Positions 7,331-15,524 of a stretch of DNA of 22,930 nt are shown here, piece after piece (position 1 is the first letter of the stretch; every line of letters begins with the position of its first letter). The stretch is from JAKSSE01 sp045597645 (GTDB lineage Bacteria > Bacillota > Clostridia > Lachnospirales > Lachnospiraceae): positions 1 to 22,930 of the forward strand of contig JAZLKM010000011.1 in the NCBI GenBank assembly GCA_045597645.1, given 5' to 3'. Made by a program: the position numbers and the translations under genes. The notes beneath the pieces were generated by a model. It did no database searches, was not told the origin of the DNA, and saw only the letters and a program-made list of their open reading frames with translations.

Positions 7331-9920
7331 CGCATGGGGAATACTGGCACATGTAGATGCCGGCAAAACAACACTGTCTGAGCAGATATTGCTGGAGACA
7401 GGGGTTCTTCGAGCTGCTGGTCGAGTGGATAAGGGCAATACATTCCTGGACACAGACGCAATAGAGAGAGAGCGTGGGATTACTATCTTCAGTAAGCCCG
7501 CGATTTTCTCGTTGGGCGAAAATGAAATCACGATTATAGATACGCCTGGTCACGCAGACTTCGCGGCGGAAACTGAGAGAGCGCTGTCCGTAATGGATGG
7601 GGCTATTTTAGTTATATCCGCTACAGACGGAGTGCAGAGCCATACCAGAACCTTGTGGCGACTCCTTAGCAGCTACAATATTCCTACCATTGTATTTGTC
7701 AATAAAATGGATCAGCCGGGCAATGAGAAGTCTGATGTGCTTAGCAATATAGAAAAGGGTTTGGGTGGCGGATTTTGCGACTTCACGGATATAGACAGTG
7801 AGGAGTGCCAGGAAGCCATTGCCATGTGCGACGAAGCTATTCTGGAGGACTATCTGACTACGGGAGCCCTGCCTGAGGGAGCGCTTACGGAGCTTTTTTA
7901 TAACAGAAAAATGTTCCCTGTATTTTTCGGCTCAGCCCTTAAAAGTCAGGGAGTTACGGCTCTACTGGATGGCTGGAGGAGCCTGCTCGACGAACTGGAA
8001 TATGCAGATGGAATCGAGAATGCTCCATTTGGAGCAAGGGTATACAAGATAGGCCATGATGAGCGAGGCGAGAGGCTTACTTATCTAAAGGTGGTAAGCG
8101 GACGCATTGCAGTCCGTGATGCCGTGGGCGAGGACAAAATCACGGCTATACGCAGATACAACGGACAGAAATTTGCGGCAATCTCAGAGGCCACTACGGG
8201 AATGGTCTGTACCGTGACTGGACTTACAGATACATACGCCGGGCAGGGACTTGGAACCTGCGAGGGCGATACAGCAGCGGTGCTCACACCAGTAATAGAG
8301 CGGAAGCTGATATTTCCTGAGGGCACAGATATCACCAAGATATACCCAAGACTGCAGCTGCTGTCACAGGAGTCACCGGAACTGGACCTGGTCTATGATG
8401 AGGACGCCGGGGAGATAAGACTTCGAGTGATGGGACAAGTGCACACCGAAGTTTTGAAGAGGGAAATTAAAGACAGATTTAATTTAGATGTAGATTTTGG
8501 CAATAATCGAATTGTATACAAAGAGACAATAGCCGGAGGAATAGTCGAGGGGGTAGGGCACTTTGAGCCGCTTCGCCACTATGCAGAGGTCCATCTGCTT
8601 ATGGAGCCGGGGGAGCCCGGTAGTGGAATAGTGGTGGATACTATCTGCAGCGAGGATATTCTGGATAGAAACTGGCAGCATCTGGTGCTTGGAAGCCTTA
8701 GGGGCCGCAGGCACAAGGGAGTGCTGACGGGTTCGCTGCTCACAGATGTCAGAATCACACTGGCATCGGGAAGGGCTCACGTTAAGCATACAGAGGGCGG
8801 AGATTTCTCTCAGGCTACAAGACGTGCAGTAAGGCACGCACTGATGCAGGCCGAAAGCAGGCTGCTTGAGCCATTCTATTCATTTAGACTTGAGGTACCG
8901 CAGGAAAATGTAGGAAGGGCTATGACCGACATGGAGCGACTGCATGCTACGGGCTTTACGCAGGAGACGGCTCCTGACGGCAGTTATATACTAAAAGGTA
9001 GAGCACCGGTGGCCTGTATGGCCGGATATGGAGCAGACGTGCTGGCATACACAGGAGGATTAGGACAGCTGACACTGTCGGTGGATGGATATGGACCGTG
9101 CCACAATCCGGATGAGGTCATCGAGGAACGCGCCTACGAGCCTGAGCGTGATGTCAGAAATACAGCGGACTCAGTATTTTGCTCGCATGGCTCTGGTGAC
9201 GTGATACCATGGAGCGAGGTGACTTCATATATGCATCTGCCATCAGTCCTCTCACCAACCAAGGAACTGACGGACGAGCAGATTAGATATAGAGCCAAAA
9301 GGCAGGCGGAGTCCATGAAGGACACTTTCATCGCACCGGATGAGGTGGACAGGATAGTATCGCAGGCGGGCTCAGCCAATAAAAAGCCGGTATTTATCCC
9401 ACACAAGGGAATAAACCGCAGGACGCCGCAGGAAAAAATAGCAGCAAATTCAGCTGGGCAGTCGAAGCCACCAAAGCCGAAGCCTATACTGCCGGAATAT
9501 ATGCTGGTAGATGGCTATAATGTGATTTTCGCATGGAGCGAGCTGTCTGCACTTGCGGCCAGAAGCGTAGATGGAGCCAGGGATGCACTTTTGGACGTGC
9601 TATGCAATTACCAGGCTATGCGAGGCATAGAGATAATCGCGGTGTTTGATGCGTATAAGAGGCAGAATCACCCTGAGGAGTACAGAGATTACAATAATAT
9701 ACATGTGGTGTTCACGAGGACAGCAGAGACAGCGGACCATTATATAGAGAGATTTGCCCACACCAGTGGCAAAAATTACCGCACTACGGTGGTGACCAGC
9801 GATGGAATGGAGCAGGTGATAGTCCTGGGGGCAGGAGCAAATATTATATCCTCAAGGGAGTTCGAGCTTGAGGTGAAGCGAGTGACAGAGGAATTCAATG
9901 AAAGGCATGGTGTGAAATAA
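7320..9920 (+). CDS. TetM-like translational GTPase fused to NYN (YacP/Rae1-type) nuclease domain
   Basis: This encodes 866 residues. The GTPase domain has AHVDAGKTT (10-18), ERGITI (51-56), DTPGH (74-78), NKMD (128-131) and FGSAL as G5, all intact, followed by EF-G-like domains II-V to about residue 600. The start LAHVDAGKTTL and the overall order match TetM/TetO ribosomal protection proteins. The domain IV tip differs: where TetM carries a Tyr-Ser-Pro-Val loop, this protein has HVKHTEGGDF (487-496), so drug release should not be assumed. After a ~110-residue linker, residues ~726-860 form a NYN domain (VDGYNVIFAW with D731, VFDAYK with D777, TADHYIE, VTSDGMEQ), as in B. subtilis YacP/Rae1, which cuts mRNA in the ribosomal A site. 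The ATG lies inside mtnA with AAGGA very close. PHP follows by a TAATG overlap. Confidence 0.92.
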   Translation: MKHSAWGILAHVDAGKTTLSEQILLETGVLRAAGRVDKGNTFLDTDAIERERGITIFSKPAIFSLGENEITIIDTPGHADFAAETERALSVMDGAILVISATDGVQSHTRTLWRLLSSYNIPTIVFVNKMDQPGNEKSDVLSNIEKGLGGGFCDFTDIDSEECQEAIAMCDEAILEDYLTTGALPEGALTELFYNRKMFPVFFGSALKSQGVTALLDGWRSLLDELEYADGIENAPFGARVYKIGHDERGERLTYLKVVSGRIAVRDAVGEDKITAIRRYNGQKFAAISEATTGMVCTVTGLTDTYAGQGLGTCEGDTAAVLTPVIERKLIFPEGTDITKIYPRLQLLSQESPELDLVYDEDAGEIRLRVMGQVHTEVLKREIKDRFNLDVDFGNNRIVYKETIAGGIVEGVGHFEPLRHYAEVHLLMEPGEPGSGIVVDTICSEDILDRNWQHLVLGSLRGRRHKGVLTGSLLTDVRITLASGRAHVKHTEGGDFSQATRRAVRHALMQAESRLLEPFYSFRLEVPQENVGRAMTDMERLHATGFTQETAPDGSYILKGRAPVACMAGYGADVLAYTGGLGQLTLSVDGYGPCHNPDEVIEERAYEPERDVRNTADSVFCSHGSGDVIPWSEVTSYMHLPSVLSPTKELTDEQIRYRAKRQAESMKDTFIAPDEVDRIVSQAGSANKKPVFIPHKGINRRTPQEKIAANSAGQSKPPKPKPILPEYMLVDGYNVIFAWSELSALAARSVDGARDALLDVLCNYQAMRGIEIIAVFDAYKRQNHPEEYRDYNNIHVVFTRTAETADHYIERFAHTSGKNYRTTVVTSDGMEQVIVLGAGANIISSREFELEVKRVTEEFNERHGVK

Positions 9921-10600
9921 TGTATAAGTACGAGACACATTTGCATACATCAGAGGGCAGTGCCTGTGGAGTATCGACAGGTGCGGAGATGGCCAGAGCT
10001 CACAAGGCGGCAGGCTATGACGGAATATTTGTCACAGACCATTTCTTCAACGGCAACTGTGCGGTTCCGAAGGAACTGACCTGGGATGAGAGAATAGATC
10101 TATTTTGCCTGGGCTATGAAAATGCCAAAAAAGAGGGAGACAAGATAGGGCTCGATGTGTGGTTTGGATTTGAGTATGGCGTGCATGCCATGGATTTTCT
10201 GTGCTATGGGCTGGACAAGGATTGGCTTAAGGCCCATCCGTATATTGACCAGATAAATGAGCATGATGCATTTGCCATGATGAGGGCGGATGGAGGTCTG
10301 GTAATCCAGGCTCATCCATTCAGGGAGAGAGATTATATTGACCACCCGGAAATATATCCAAGAGATGTGGATGGCGTGGAAATATTAAATGGAGCTCAGC
10401 ACGGGCAGGGTGTAATGAATGAGATGGCAGCGATGTATGCCAAGCTCTATGAGCTGCCAATCACAGCAGGCTCTGATACCCACAGCAAGAATATACTATT
10501 TGGAAGTGGTATATATACTCAGGAAAAAATAACCTGCATAGAGGACTATAAGCGACTGGTGAAGGAGTACAAGGTGACACCAGTTGTGCCGGACAGATAA
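9920..10600 (+). CDS. PHP-domain phosphoesterase
   Basis: This is a 226-residue protein with the PHP metal-binding set: HLHTS (H7, H9) at the start, VTDHF near residue 40, a Glu in GFEYGV, QAHPFRERD, and SDTHS near the C-terminus. PHP proteins hydrolyse phosphomonoesters or phosphodiesters with two or three metals; small stand-alone members include nucleotide and oligoribonucleotide phosphatases and histidinol phosphatase. Nothing in the window indicates histidine synthesis. The start overlaps the stop of the TetM/NYN gene by one base (TAATG), so the two are translationally coupled. A role in degrading nucleotides or RNA ends produced by the neighbouring nuclease domain is possible but is only inference. 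The substrate is unknown. Confidence 0.85.
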   Translation: MYKYETHLHTSEGSACGVSTGAEMARAHKAAGYDGIFVTDHFFNGNCAVPKELTWDERIDLFCLGYENAKKEGDKIGLDVWFGFEYGVHAMDFLCYGLDKDWLKAHPYIDQINEHDAFAMMRADGGLVIQAHPFRERDYIDHPEIYPRDVDGVEILNGAQHGQGVMNEMAAMYAKLYELPITAGSDTHSKNILFGSGIYTQEKITCIEDYKRLVKEYKVTPVVPDR

Positions 10601-10644
10601 GAATGGTCTGAAGGAATAATGCAATAATTAGTCGAGGAGACAAG

Positions 10645-11700
10645 ATGAGATATCCTAAGTTTTTGCCGGAAAATGGAACAATAGGCATAATCGCACCTTC
10701 CTGCGGTGCAGGTGAGGAGCCATATAAGACAGTGTTTGATGAGGCAGTGAGAAAGCTTAAGGCTAGAGGCTACGATGTACTTTTGGGACCTAACTGCTAT
10801 CTGGCAGATGGAATAGGCATCAGCACCACGCCTCAAAAGTGCGGTCAGGAAGTAAATGACATGTTCACCAATCCCGATGCGGATGTAATCATATCCTGCA
10901 GCGGCGGTGAGCTCATGTGTGAGGACCTAAACTATATCGACTTTAACCTCCTGGCTGAGGCGGAGCCGAAATGGTTCATGGGTTATAGCGACAATACTAA
11001 TCTGACATTTTTGCTGCCCACCCTGTGCGATACAGCAGCAATATACGGACCTAATGCCAAAGCATATTCGCAGAAGAAATACCACAGGAGCCTGGAGATG
11101 GCACTGGACCTATTGCATGGCAAAAACAATGAAATGGAAGTGCTGAAGGTAGAGGGCTTCGATAGATGGCAGCGCGAGTCCTTAAAGAGCGATGAGGATT
11201 TGTTCGCTGAGTACAATCTCGATACCGAAAAGGTGCTGACCAGATATGTGGGAGATGCCAAAGCAGACGGCGTAATAGAAATGACAGGAAGACTCTTAGG
11301 GGGCTGCATGGACTGTCTGGCCAATATTGTGGGAACCAGATTTGACAGAGTACCGCTATTTAATACGAACCATAAGGAAGAGGGAATCATCTGGTTTATG
11401 GAGTCCTGCGACCTTAATGTGATGAGCATCAGAAGAGCACTGTGGCAGATGGAGAATGCAGGCTGGTTTAGGTATGTGAAGGGCTTTATAATCGGCCGCC
11501 CGTGCTGCTATGGTCAGGAGCTTTTTGGCATGGACCAGTACAATGCGGTGACAGGAATACTTGGAAAATATAACGTACCAATCATAATGGATGCAGATAT
11601 AGGCCATTTGCCACCACAGATGCCACTAATCACAGGAGCTATGGCCACTGTAGTGAGCGCAGATGACAGAGATATTAGGGTGAATATGTCACTGGAATAG
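10645..11700 (+). CDS. S66 family peptidase (LD-carboxypeptidase / MccF-like)
   Basis: This is a 351-residue protein of the S66 serine peptidase family. The N-terminal IGIIAPSCG strand-loop, the nucleophile S115 in MGYSDNTNL, E253 in WFMESCD and H321 in DIGHLPPQ form the expected Ser-Glu-His triad. The family includes LdcA, which trims murein tetrapeptides to tripeptides, and MccF, which inactivates microcin C by cutting its peptide-nucleotide bond. The GYSDNTNL signature and the length are closer to the MccF-like branch, but the sequence alone does not settle the substrate. No signal peptide is seen, so it acts in the cytoplasm. CGAGGAGA is 7 nt before the ATG. It follows the PHP gene by 44 nt with no terminator, and is probably the last gene of the operon. 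Confidence 0.88.
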   Translation: MRYPKFLPENGTIGIIAPSCGAGEEPYKTVFDEAVRKLKARGYDVLLGPNCYLADGIGISTTPQKCGQEVNDMFTNPDADVIISCSGGELMCEDLNYIDFNLLAEAEPKWFMGYSDNTNLTFLLPTLCDTAAIYGPNAKAYSQKKYHRSLEMALDLLHGKNNEMEVLKVEGFDRWQRESLKSDEDLFAEYNLDTEKVLTRYVGDAKADGVIEMTGRLLGGCMDCLANIVGTRFDRVPLFNTNHKEEGIIWFMESCDLNVMSIRRALWQMENAGWFRYVKGFIIGRPCCYGQELFGMDQYNAVTGILGKYNVPIIMDADIGHLPPQMPLITGAMATVVSADDRDIRVNMSLE

Positions 11701-11720
11701 TACCAAAGTAACAATAGTGG

Positions 11721-11749
11721 TTGCATTTTTCGCGGTATTCGGTTAAAAT
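11721..11749 (+). promoter_or_regulatory. Promoter of the cyclophilin gene
   Basis: TTGCAT (11721-11726), a 17-nt spacer and TAAAAT (11744-11749) form a good housekeeping promoter. It gives a leader of about 60 nt before the ATG at 11815. Confidence 0.6.
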
Positions 11750-11814
11750 TCCGCACGTGGCTATTTTTCAACGAAGATAGATTTACAGATATATATTTTG
11801 AAAGGACGATTATT

Positions 11815-12333
11815 ATGTCAAAACCATTAGTTACAATTACTATGGAAGACGGATCAGTGATTAAAGCAGAGCTTTATCCTGAGGTAGCGCCTAACACAGT
11901 AAATAACTTCGTATCACTCATCAACAAAGGCTTCTACAATGGTCTTATTTTCCACAGAGTTATCTGCGGATTCATGCTTCAGGGCGGAGACCCAACAGGT
12001 ACAGGAATGAGTGGCCCAGGCTACCACATCGCTGGCGAGTTCTCAATGAACGGATTCGACAACGACTTAAAGCACACACCGGGAGTACTCTCTATGGCTC
12101 GTGCTATGGATCCTGATTCAGCAGGCTCACAGTTCTTCATCATGCACAAGGCTGCACCACATCTTGATGGACAGTACGCAGCATTCGGCAAGGTAATCGA
12201 GGGTATGGACGTAGTAGATGCAATCGCTAACGTGAGAACTGACTTCTCAGACAAGCCGGTAGAGCCACAGGTTATGAAGACTGTTACCGTAGACACCTTT
12301 GGCGTAGAGTATCCGGAACCAAAGACTGTATAA
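11815..12333 (+). CDS. Peptidyl-prolyl cis-trans isomerase, cyclophilin type
   Basis: This is a 172-residue single-domain cyclophilin. The active-site set is visible: FHRVI with the catalytic Arg, QGGDPTGTG, SMARAMDPDSAGSQFFI (the usual Gln-Phe-Phe) and HLDGQYAAFGKV. It speeds the proline bond step of protein folding. There is no signal peptide, so it is cytoplasmic. GAAAGGAC stands 9-10 nt before the ATG. Codon choice is more regular than in the neighbours (many GCA, GGC, AAC, TTC), as expected for a well-expressed gene. It has its own promoter and terminator and is a single-gene unit. Confidence 0.95.
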   Translation: MSKPLVTITMEDGSVIKAELYPEVAPNTVNNFVSLINKGFYNGLIFHRVICGFMLQGGDPTGTGMSGPGYHIAGEFSMNGFDNDLKHTPGVLSMARAMDPDSAGSQFFIMHKAAPHLDGQYAAFGKVIEGMDVVDAIANVRTDFSDKPVEPQVMKTVTVDTFGVEYPEPKTV

Positions 12334-12350
12334 TCTGGAAATATTATGGT

Positions 12351-12380
12351 GGGACGCCTTGTTGGCGTTCCATTTTATTT
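12351..12380 (+). terminator. Terminator after the cyclophilin gene
   Basis: GGGACGCC (12351-12358), loop TTGTT and GGCGTTCC (12364-12371) pair over 8 bp with one G-T wobble, followed by ATTTTATTT. The next gene starts only 10 nt after the T tract. Confidence 0.8.
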
Positions 12381-12389
12381 AGTAAGAAT

Positions 12390-13088
12390 ATGGAAAATGA
12401 AGTGTTTATCTCCGATGACGTGGAGGAACTGGTGGCGAAAATAGCATCGCACATCCCAACCATAGCAGTGGAGACCGAACTAAATAAAAATGATATCCGG
12501 AAATTGGATCCAAAGCCAAATGCAGTGCACATCGGCTGGGATGATATCGACCCTGACTGGGTGGAAAAAGTCAGGCAGAGAGCATGCGGCATACCTTGGA
12601 CGATATTTACTACAGAGCGAACCATAGCCAGGGAGCTTGCGGAAAATGATATAGATGCCCTGTTTGAACTGTACGAAGGGCCACACATCACGGATTACAT
12701 CGAGCCACTTTTTGAGTATGAAGAGGAACGAGAGTATCAGGCAGATTACAGAAAATATATCTATGAATTGTGGGGCTTTGGCCTCTGGGGGATATTTGAC
12801 AAAAAAACAGGCAGGCTGATAGGCCGTGCAGGAATAGACCCAAGGGACGGCAGGATAGAGATGGGATATGTAATAGCAGCTGACATGCAGGGACAGGGCC
12901 TGGGCTATGAGGTGTGCCGGAAAATACTCGAATATGCCACCGAAGAGCTAGAAATAGAGGAAGTATTTTGTACGATTTTTCCAGCTAACGAGCCGTCGAT
13001 TAGGCTGGCAGAAAAGCTGGGATTTATACCCTCAGGGGGGGATACGGACGACGGTAAGCGGATATATAGCAAAAATCTACAAAAATGA
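12390..13088 (+). CDS. GNAT family N-acetyltransferase with N-terminal extension
   Basis: This encodes 232 residues. Residues 1-70 form an acidic extra domain, with no motif I can name. Residues ~72-230 are a GNAT fold: TERTIARELAENDIDALFELY, then WGIFDKKTGRLIGRAGI, the acetyl-CoA loop Q167-G-Q-G-L-G172 in MQGQGLGYEV, and ANEPSIRLAEKLGFI, the typical last strand and helix. Family members with this ending act on small molecules or protein N-termini. The substrate is not evident. The ribosome site is weak (AGTAAGAAT), and the ATG comes 10 nt after the cyclophilin terminator, too close for a separate promoter, so its mRNA must come from read-through. The frame has no stop back to the cyclophilin end, but there is no better start codon. 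Confidence 0.85.
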   Translation: MENEVFISDDVEELVAKIASHIPTIAVETELNKNDIRKLDPKPNAVHIGWDDIDPDWVEKVRQRACGIPWTIFTTERTIARELAENDIDALFELYEGPHITDYIEPLFEYEEEREYQADYRKYIYELWGFGLWGIFDKKTGRLIGRAGIDPRDGRIEMGYVIAADMQGQGLGYEVCRKILEYATEELEIEEVFCTIFPANEPSIRLAEKLGFIPSGGDTDDGKRIYSKNLQK

Positions 13089-13123
13089 GGCTCAGATATG
13101 AGTGAATATGCATTGATTTTTCA

Positions 13124-13152
13124 TTGATTTTGCGATATTTTTCTCCTATAAT
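13124..13152 (+). promoter_or_regulatory. Promoter of the rel operon
   Basis: TTGATT (13124-13129), a 17-nt spacer and a perfect TATAAT (13147-13152). The -10 box lies inside the inverted repeat CCTATAA (13145-13151) / TTATAGG (13159-13165), which could be an operator or a leader hairpin. Confidence 0.7.
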
Positions 13153-13187
13153 TCCATTTTATAGGAATTGTCTAATGAGGAAATTAT

Positions 13188-15524
13188 ATGACTGACGCAG
13201 CTACTACAGACATCTCAAGAGATGAACATATTGATGAGCTTGCAAGGAGCATTACTTCCATGGATAGACCTATGAAGGCTACCCAGGATTTTGTGAGCCC
13301 AGATGTGCTCTATGATGAGCTGATTGCGTCTATTCGAAAATACCATCCCAGCGACGATATGGAAATGGTGGAGCGTGCCTATAATATAGCCCGTGAGGCT
13401 CACAAGGGACAGCTCCGTAAGTCGGGTGAAGAGTACATCATTCACCCGCTTTGTGTTGCCATAATTTTGGCTGACCTCGAGCTTGATAAGGAGACAATCA
13501 CAGCAGGCCTGCTCCACGACGTGGTGGAGGATACCATCATGACCATCGAGCAGATAGAGGAACAGTTCGGTTCAGAAGTGGCAGTGCTGGTAGATGGTGT
13601 CACCAAGCTGACAGGCCTGTCATATAACGTGGATCGTACTGACGTGCAGGCAGAGAACTTAAGGAAAATGTTCCTGGCTATGGCCAAGGATATCCGAGTA
13701 CTTCTGATAAAGCTGGCAGATAGACTCCACAACATGCGTACCCTAAAGTATCAAAGCCCACAGAAGCAAAAGGAAAAGGCCCATGAGACTATGGACATCT
13801 ATGCTCCTTTGGCAATGAGACTTGGCATATCACGTATAAAGGTAGAGCTTGATGACCTGTCCCTCAAATATATAGAGCCTGAGGCTTATCGTGACCTAGT
13901 GGAGAAGGTAGCGCTGCGCCGCAGCGAGAGGGAGGACTATGTAGATAACCTCTCTAAGCAGGTGGAGGGCTATATTAAGGAAGCTGGCATTGAGGCAGAG
14001 ATATCAGGCCGCGCCAAGCATTTCTTTAGTATTTATAAAAAGATGGTCAACCAGAACAAGACCATTGATCAGATATATGACCTATTTGCAATCCGAATTA
14101 TCGTAAAGGACCTTAGGGATTGCTATGCATCGCTGGGTGTAATCCATGAGAAGTACACGCCTGTACCGGGACGCTTCAAGGATTATATAGCAATGCCCAA
14201 GCCCAATATGTATCAGTCACTGCATACCACAGTCATCGATGACGATGGCCGTCCGTTTGAGGTGCAGATACGCACTGAGGAGATGCACCGCACCAATGAG
14301 TATGGTATCGCGGCGCACTGGAAATATAAGGAGAGTGGCTCGGGCTCGACAGTGACAGGCGAGGAGCAGAAGCTCTCATGGCTGCGCCAGATACTGGAGT
14401 GGCAGCAGGACATGTCAGATAACAAGGAGTTTCTAAGCTTACTTAAGAACGACCTGAATCTGTTTTCCGATACAGTATTTTGCTTTACACCTACAGGAGA
14501 TATTAAGAACCTGCCGATGGGCTCTACACCGATAGATTTTGCCTATGCGATACATTCAGCAGTAGGCAACAAGATGGTGGGTGCCAAGGTTAATGGCAAG
14601 CTTGTGACCATAGATTATGAGATACAAAATGGTGACCGTATAGAGATAATCACCTCTCAGAACTCTAAGGGGCCAAGCCGCGACTGGCTGTCTATAGTCA
14701 AGAGTACTCAGGCCAAAAACAAGATAAATCAGTGGTTTAGATCAGAGCTCAAGGATGAAAATATCGCCAAGGGCAAGGAACTTCTGACAGCATCTGCCAA
14801 GGCCAAGGGCGCTAAGATTTCAGACCTTATCATTCCTAAGTATCAGGAAAAAATCCTGCATAAGTACGGTTTCCACGATTGGGAGTCATGCCTGGCATCA
14901 GTAGGACATGGCGGAATCAAGGAAGGCGTGATAATAGGCCGACTTATAGAGGAATACAAGAAGGATCATCCGGATACAGTAACAGATGAGCAGATACTTG
15001 AAGGCGTGGCAGGTGAAGAGGCGCGCAACTATGACCACATCACCAGCAGCCAGAGCAAGTCGAAAAATGGTATCGTAGTCAAGGGTATCCACGATGTGGC
15101 AGTAAGATTCTCTAAGTGCTGCAGCCCGGTGCCTGGAGACGAGATCGTAGGATTTGTCACAAGAGGACGAGGTGTATCTATCCATAGGACTGATTGCATC
15201 AATATCGTATCACTGCCTGATATCGAGAGGCTGAGGCTGATTGACGCAGAGTGGGATGAGAGCGCAGATGAGAATCAGAGCGGACTGTACCTGGCCGAGA
15301 TACGTATCTACGGCAACAACCGTACAGGACTTCTGGTGGATATCTCGAGGGTATTTACAGAGCGCGAGATAGATATAACATCGCTGCACACTTCGGTAAA
15401 TAAGCAGGGCGTAGCCACAATCTCAGTGGGATTTGGTACTAAGGGCAAGATTGAGCTCAACACCCTGATTGAGAAGGTGCGACAGATACCGAGCGTTATA
15501 GACATAGAGAGAACTACAGGATGA
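13188..15524 (+). CDS. rel: Bifunctional (p)ppGpp synthetase/hydrolase
   Basis: This is a 778-residue long Rel/SpoT protein that makes and degrades the alarmone (p)ppGpp. The hydrolase HD domain is intact: H72, H86, H110-D111 and E114-D115 in LLHDVVEDT. The synthetase domain (about 255-380) carries R329-F-K-D332 in PGRFKDYIAMPK, the RxKD charge motif of bifunctional enzymes rather than the ExDD of synthetase-only RelA, and YQSLHTTV. Then come TGS (about 425-490, DTVFCFTPTGDIKNLPMGS), the conserved C644-C645 in RFSKCCSPVPGDE, and a C-terminal ACT domain (about 700-775), which together contact the ribosome. ATG 13188 has GAGGAA 8 nt before it. It overlaps the MBL gene by ATGA. The N-terminus has about 30 extra residues compared with many Rel proteins. 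Confidence 0.97.
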   Translation: MTDAATTDISRDEHIDELARSITSMDRPMKATQDFVSPDVLYDELIASIRKYHPSDDMEMVERAYNIAREAHKGQLRKSGEEYIIHPLCVAIILADLELDKETITAGLLHDVVEDTIMTIEQIEEQFGSEVAVLVDGVTKLTGLSYNVDRTDVQAENLRKMFLAMAKDIRVLLIKLADRLHNMRTLKYQSPQKQKEKAHETMDIYAPLAMRLGISRIKVELDDLSLKYIEPEAYRDLVEKVALRRSEREDYVDNLSKQVEGYIKEAGIEAEISGRAKHFFSIYKKMVNQNKTIDQIYDLFAIRIIVKDLRDCYASLGVIHEKYTPVPGRFKDYIAMPKPNMYQSLHTTVIDDDGRPFEVQIRTEEMHRTNEYGIAAHWKYKESGSGSTVTGEEQKLSWLRQILEWQQDMSDNKEFLSLLKNDLNLFSDTVFCFTPTGDIKNLPMGSTPIDFAYAIHSAVGNKMVGAKVNGKLVTIDYEIQNGDRIEIITSQNSKGPSRDWLSIVKSTQAKNKINQWFRSELKDENIAKGKELLTASAKAKGAKISDLIIPKYQEKILHKYGFHDWESCLASVGHGGIKEGVIIGRLIEEYKKDHPDTVTDEQILEGVAGEEARNYDHITSSQSKSKNGIVVKGIHDVAVRFSKCCSPVPGDEIVGFVTRGRGVSIHRTDCINIVSLPDIERLRLIDAEWDESADENQSGLYLAEIRIYGNNRTGLLVDISRVFTEREIDITSLHTSVNKQGVATISVGFGTKGKIELNTLIEKVRQIPSVIDIERTTG

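Noticed and set aside
7066..7461. Antisense frame of 131 codons across the mtnA/GTPase junction
   Set aside because: It lies opposite two well-supported genes, has no ribosome site and has no recognisable domain.
7320..9920. Plain tetracycline resistance gene
   Set aside because: The domain IV loop differs, the protein is ~220 residues longer with a NYN domain, and it is in a housekeeping-like operon.
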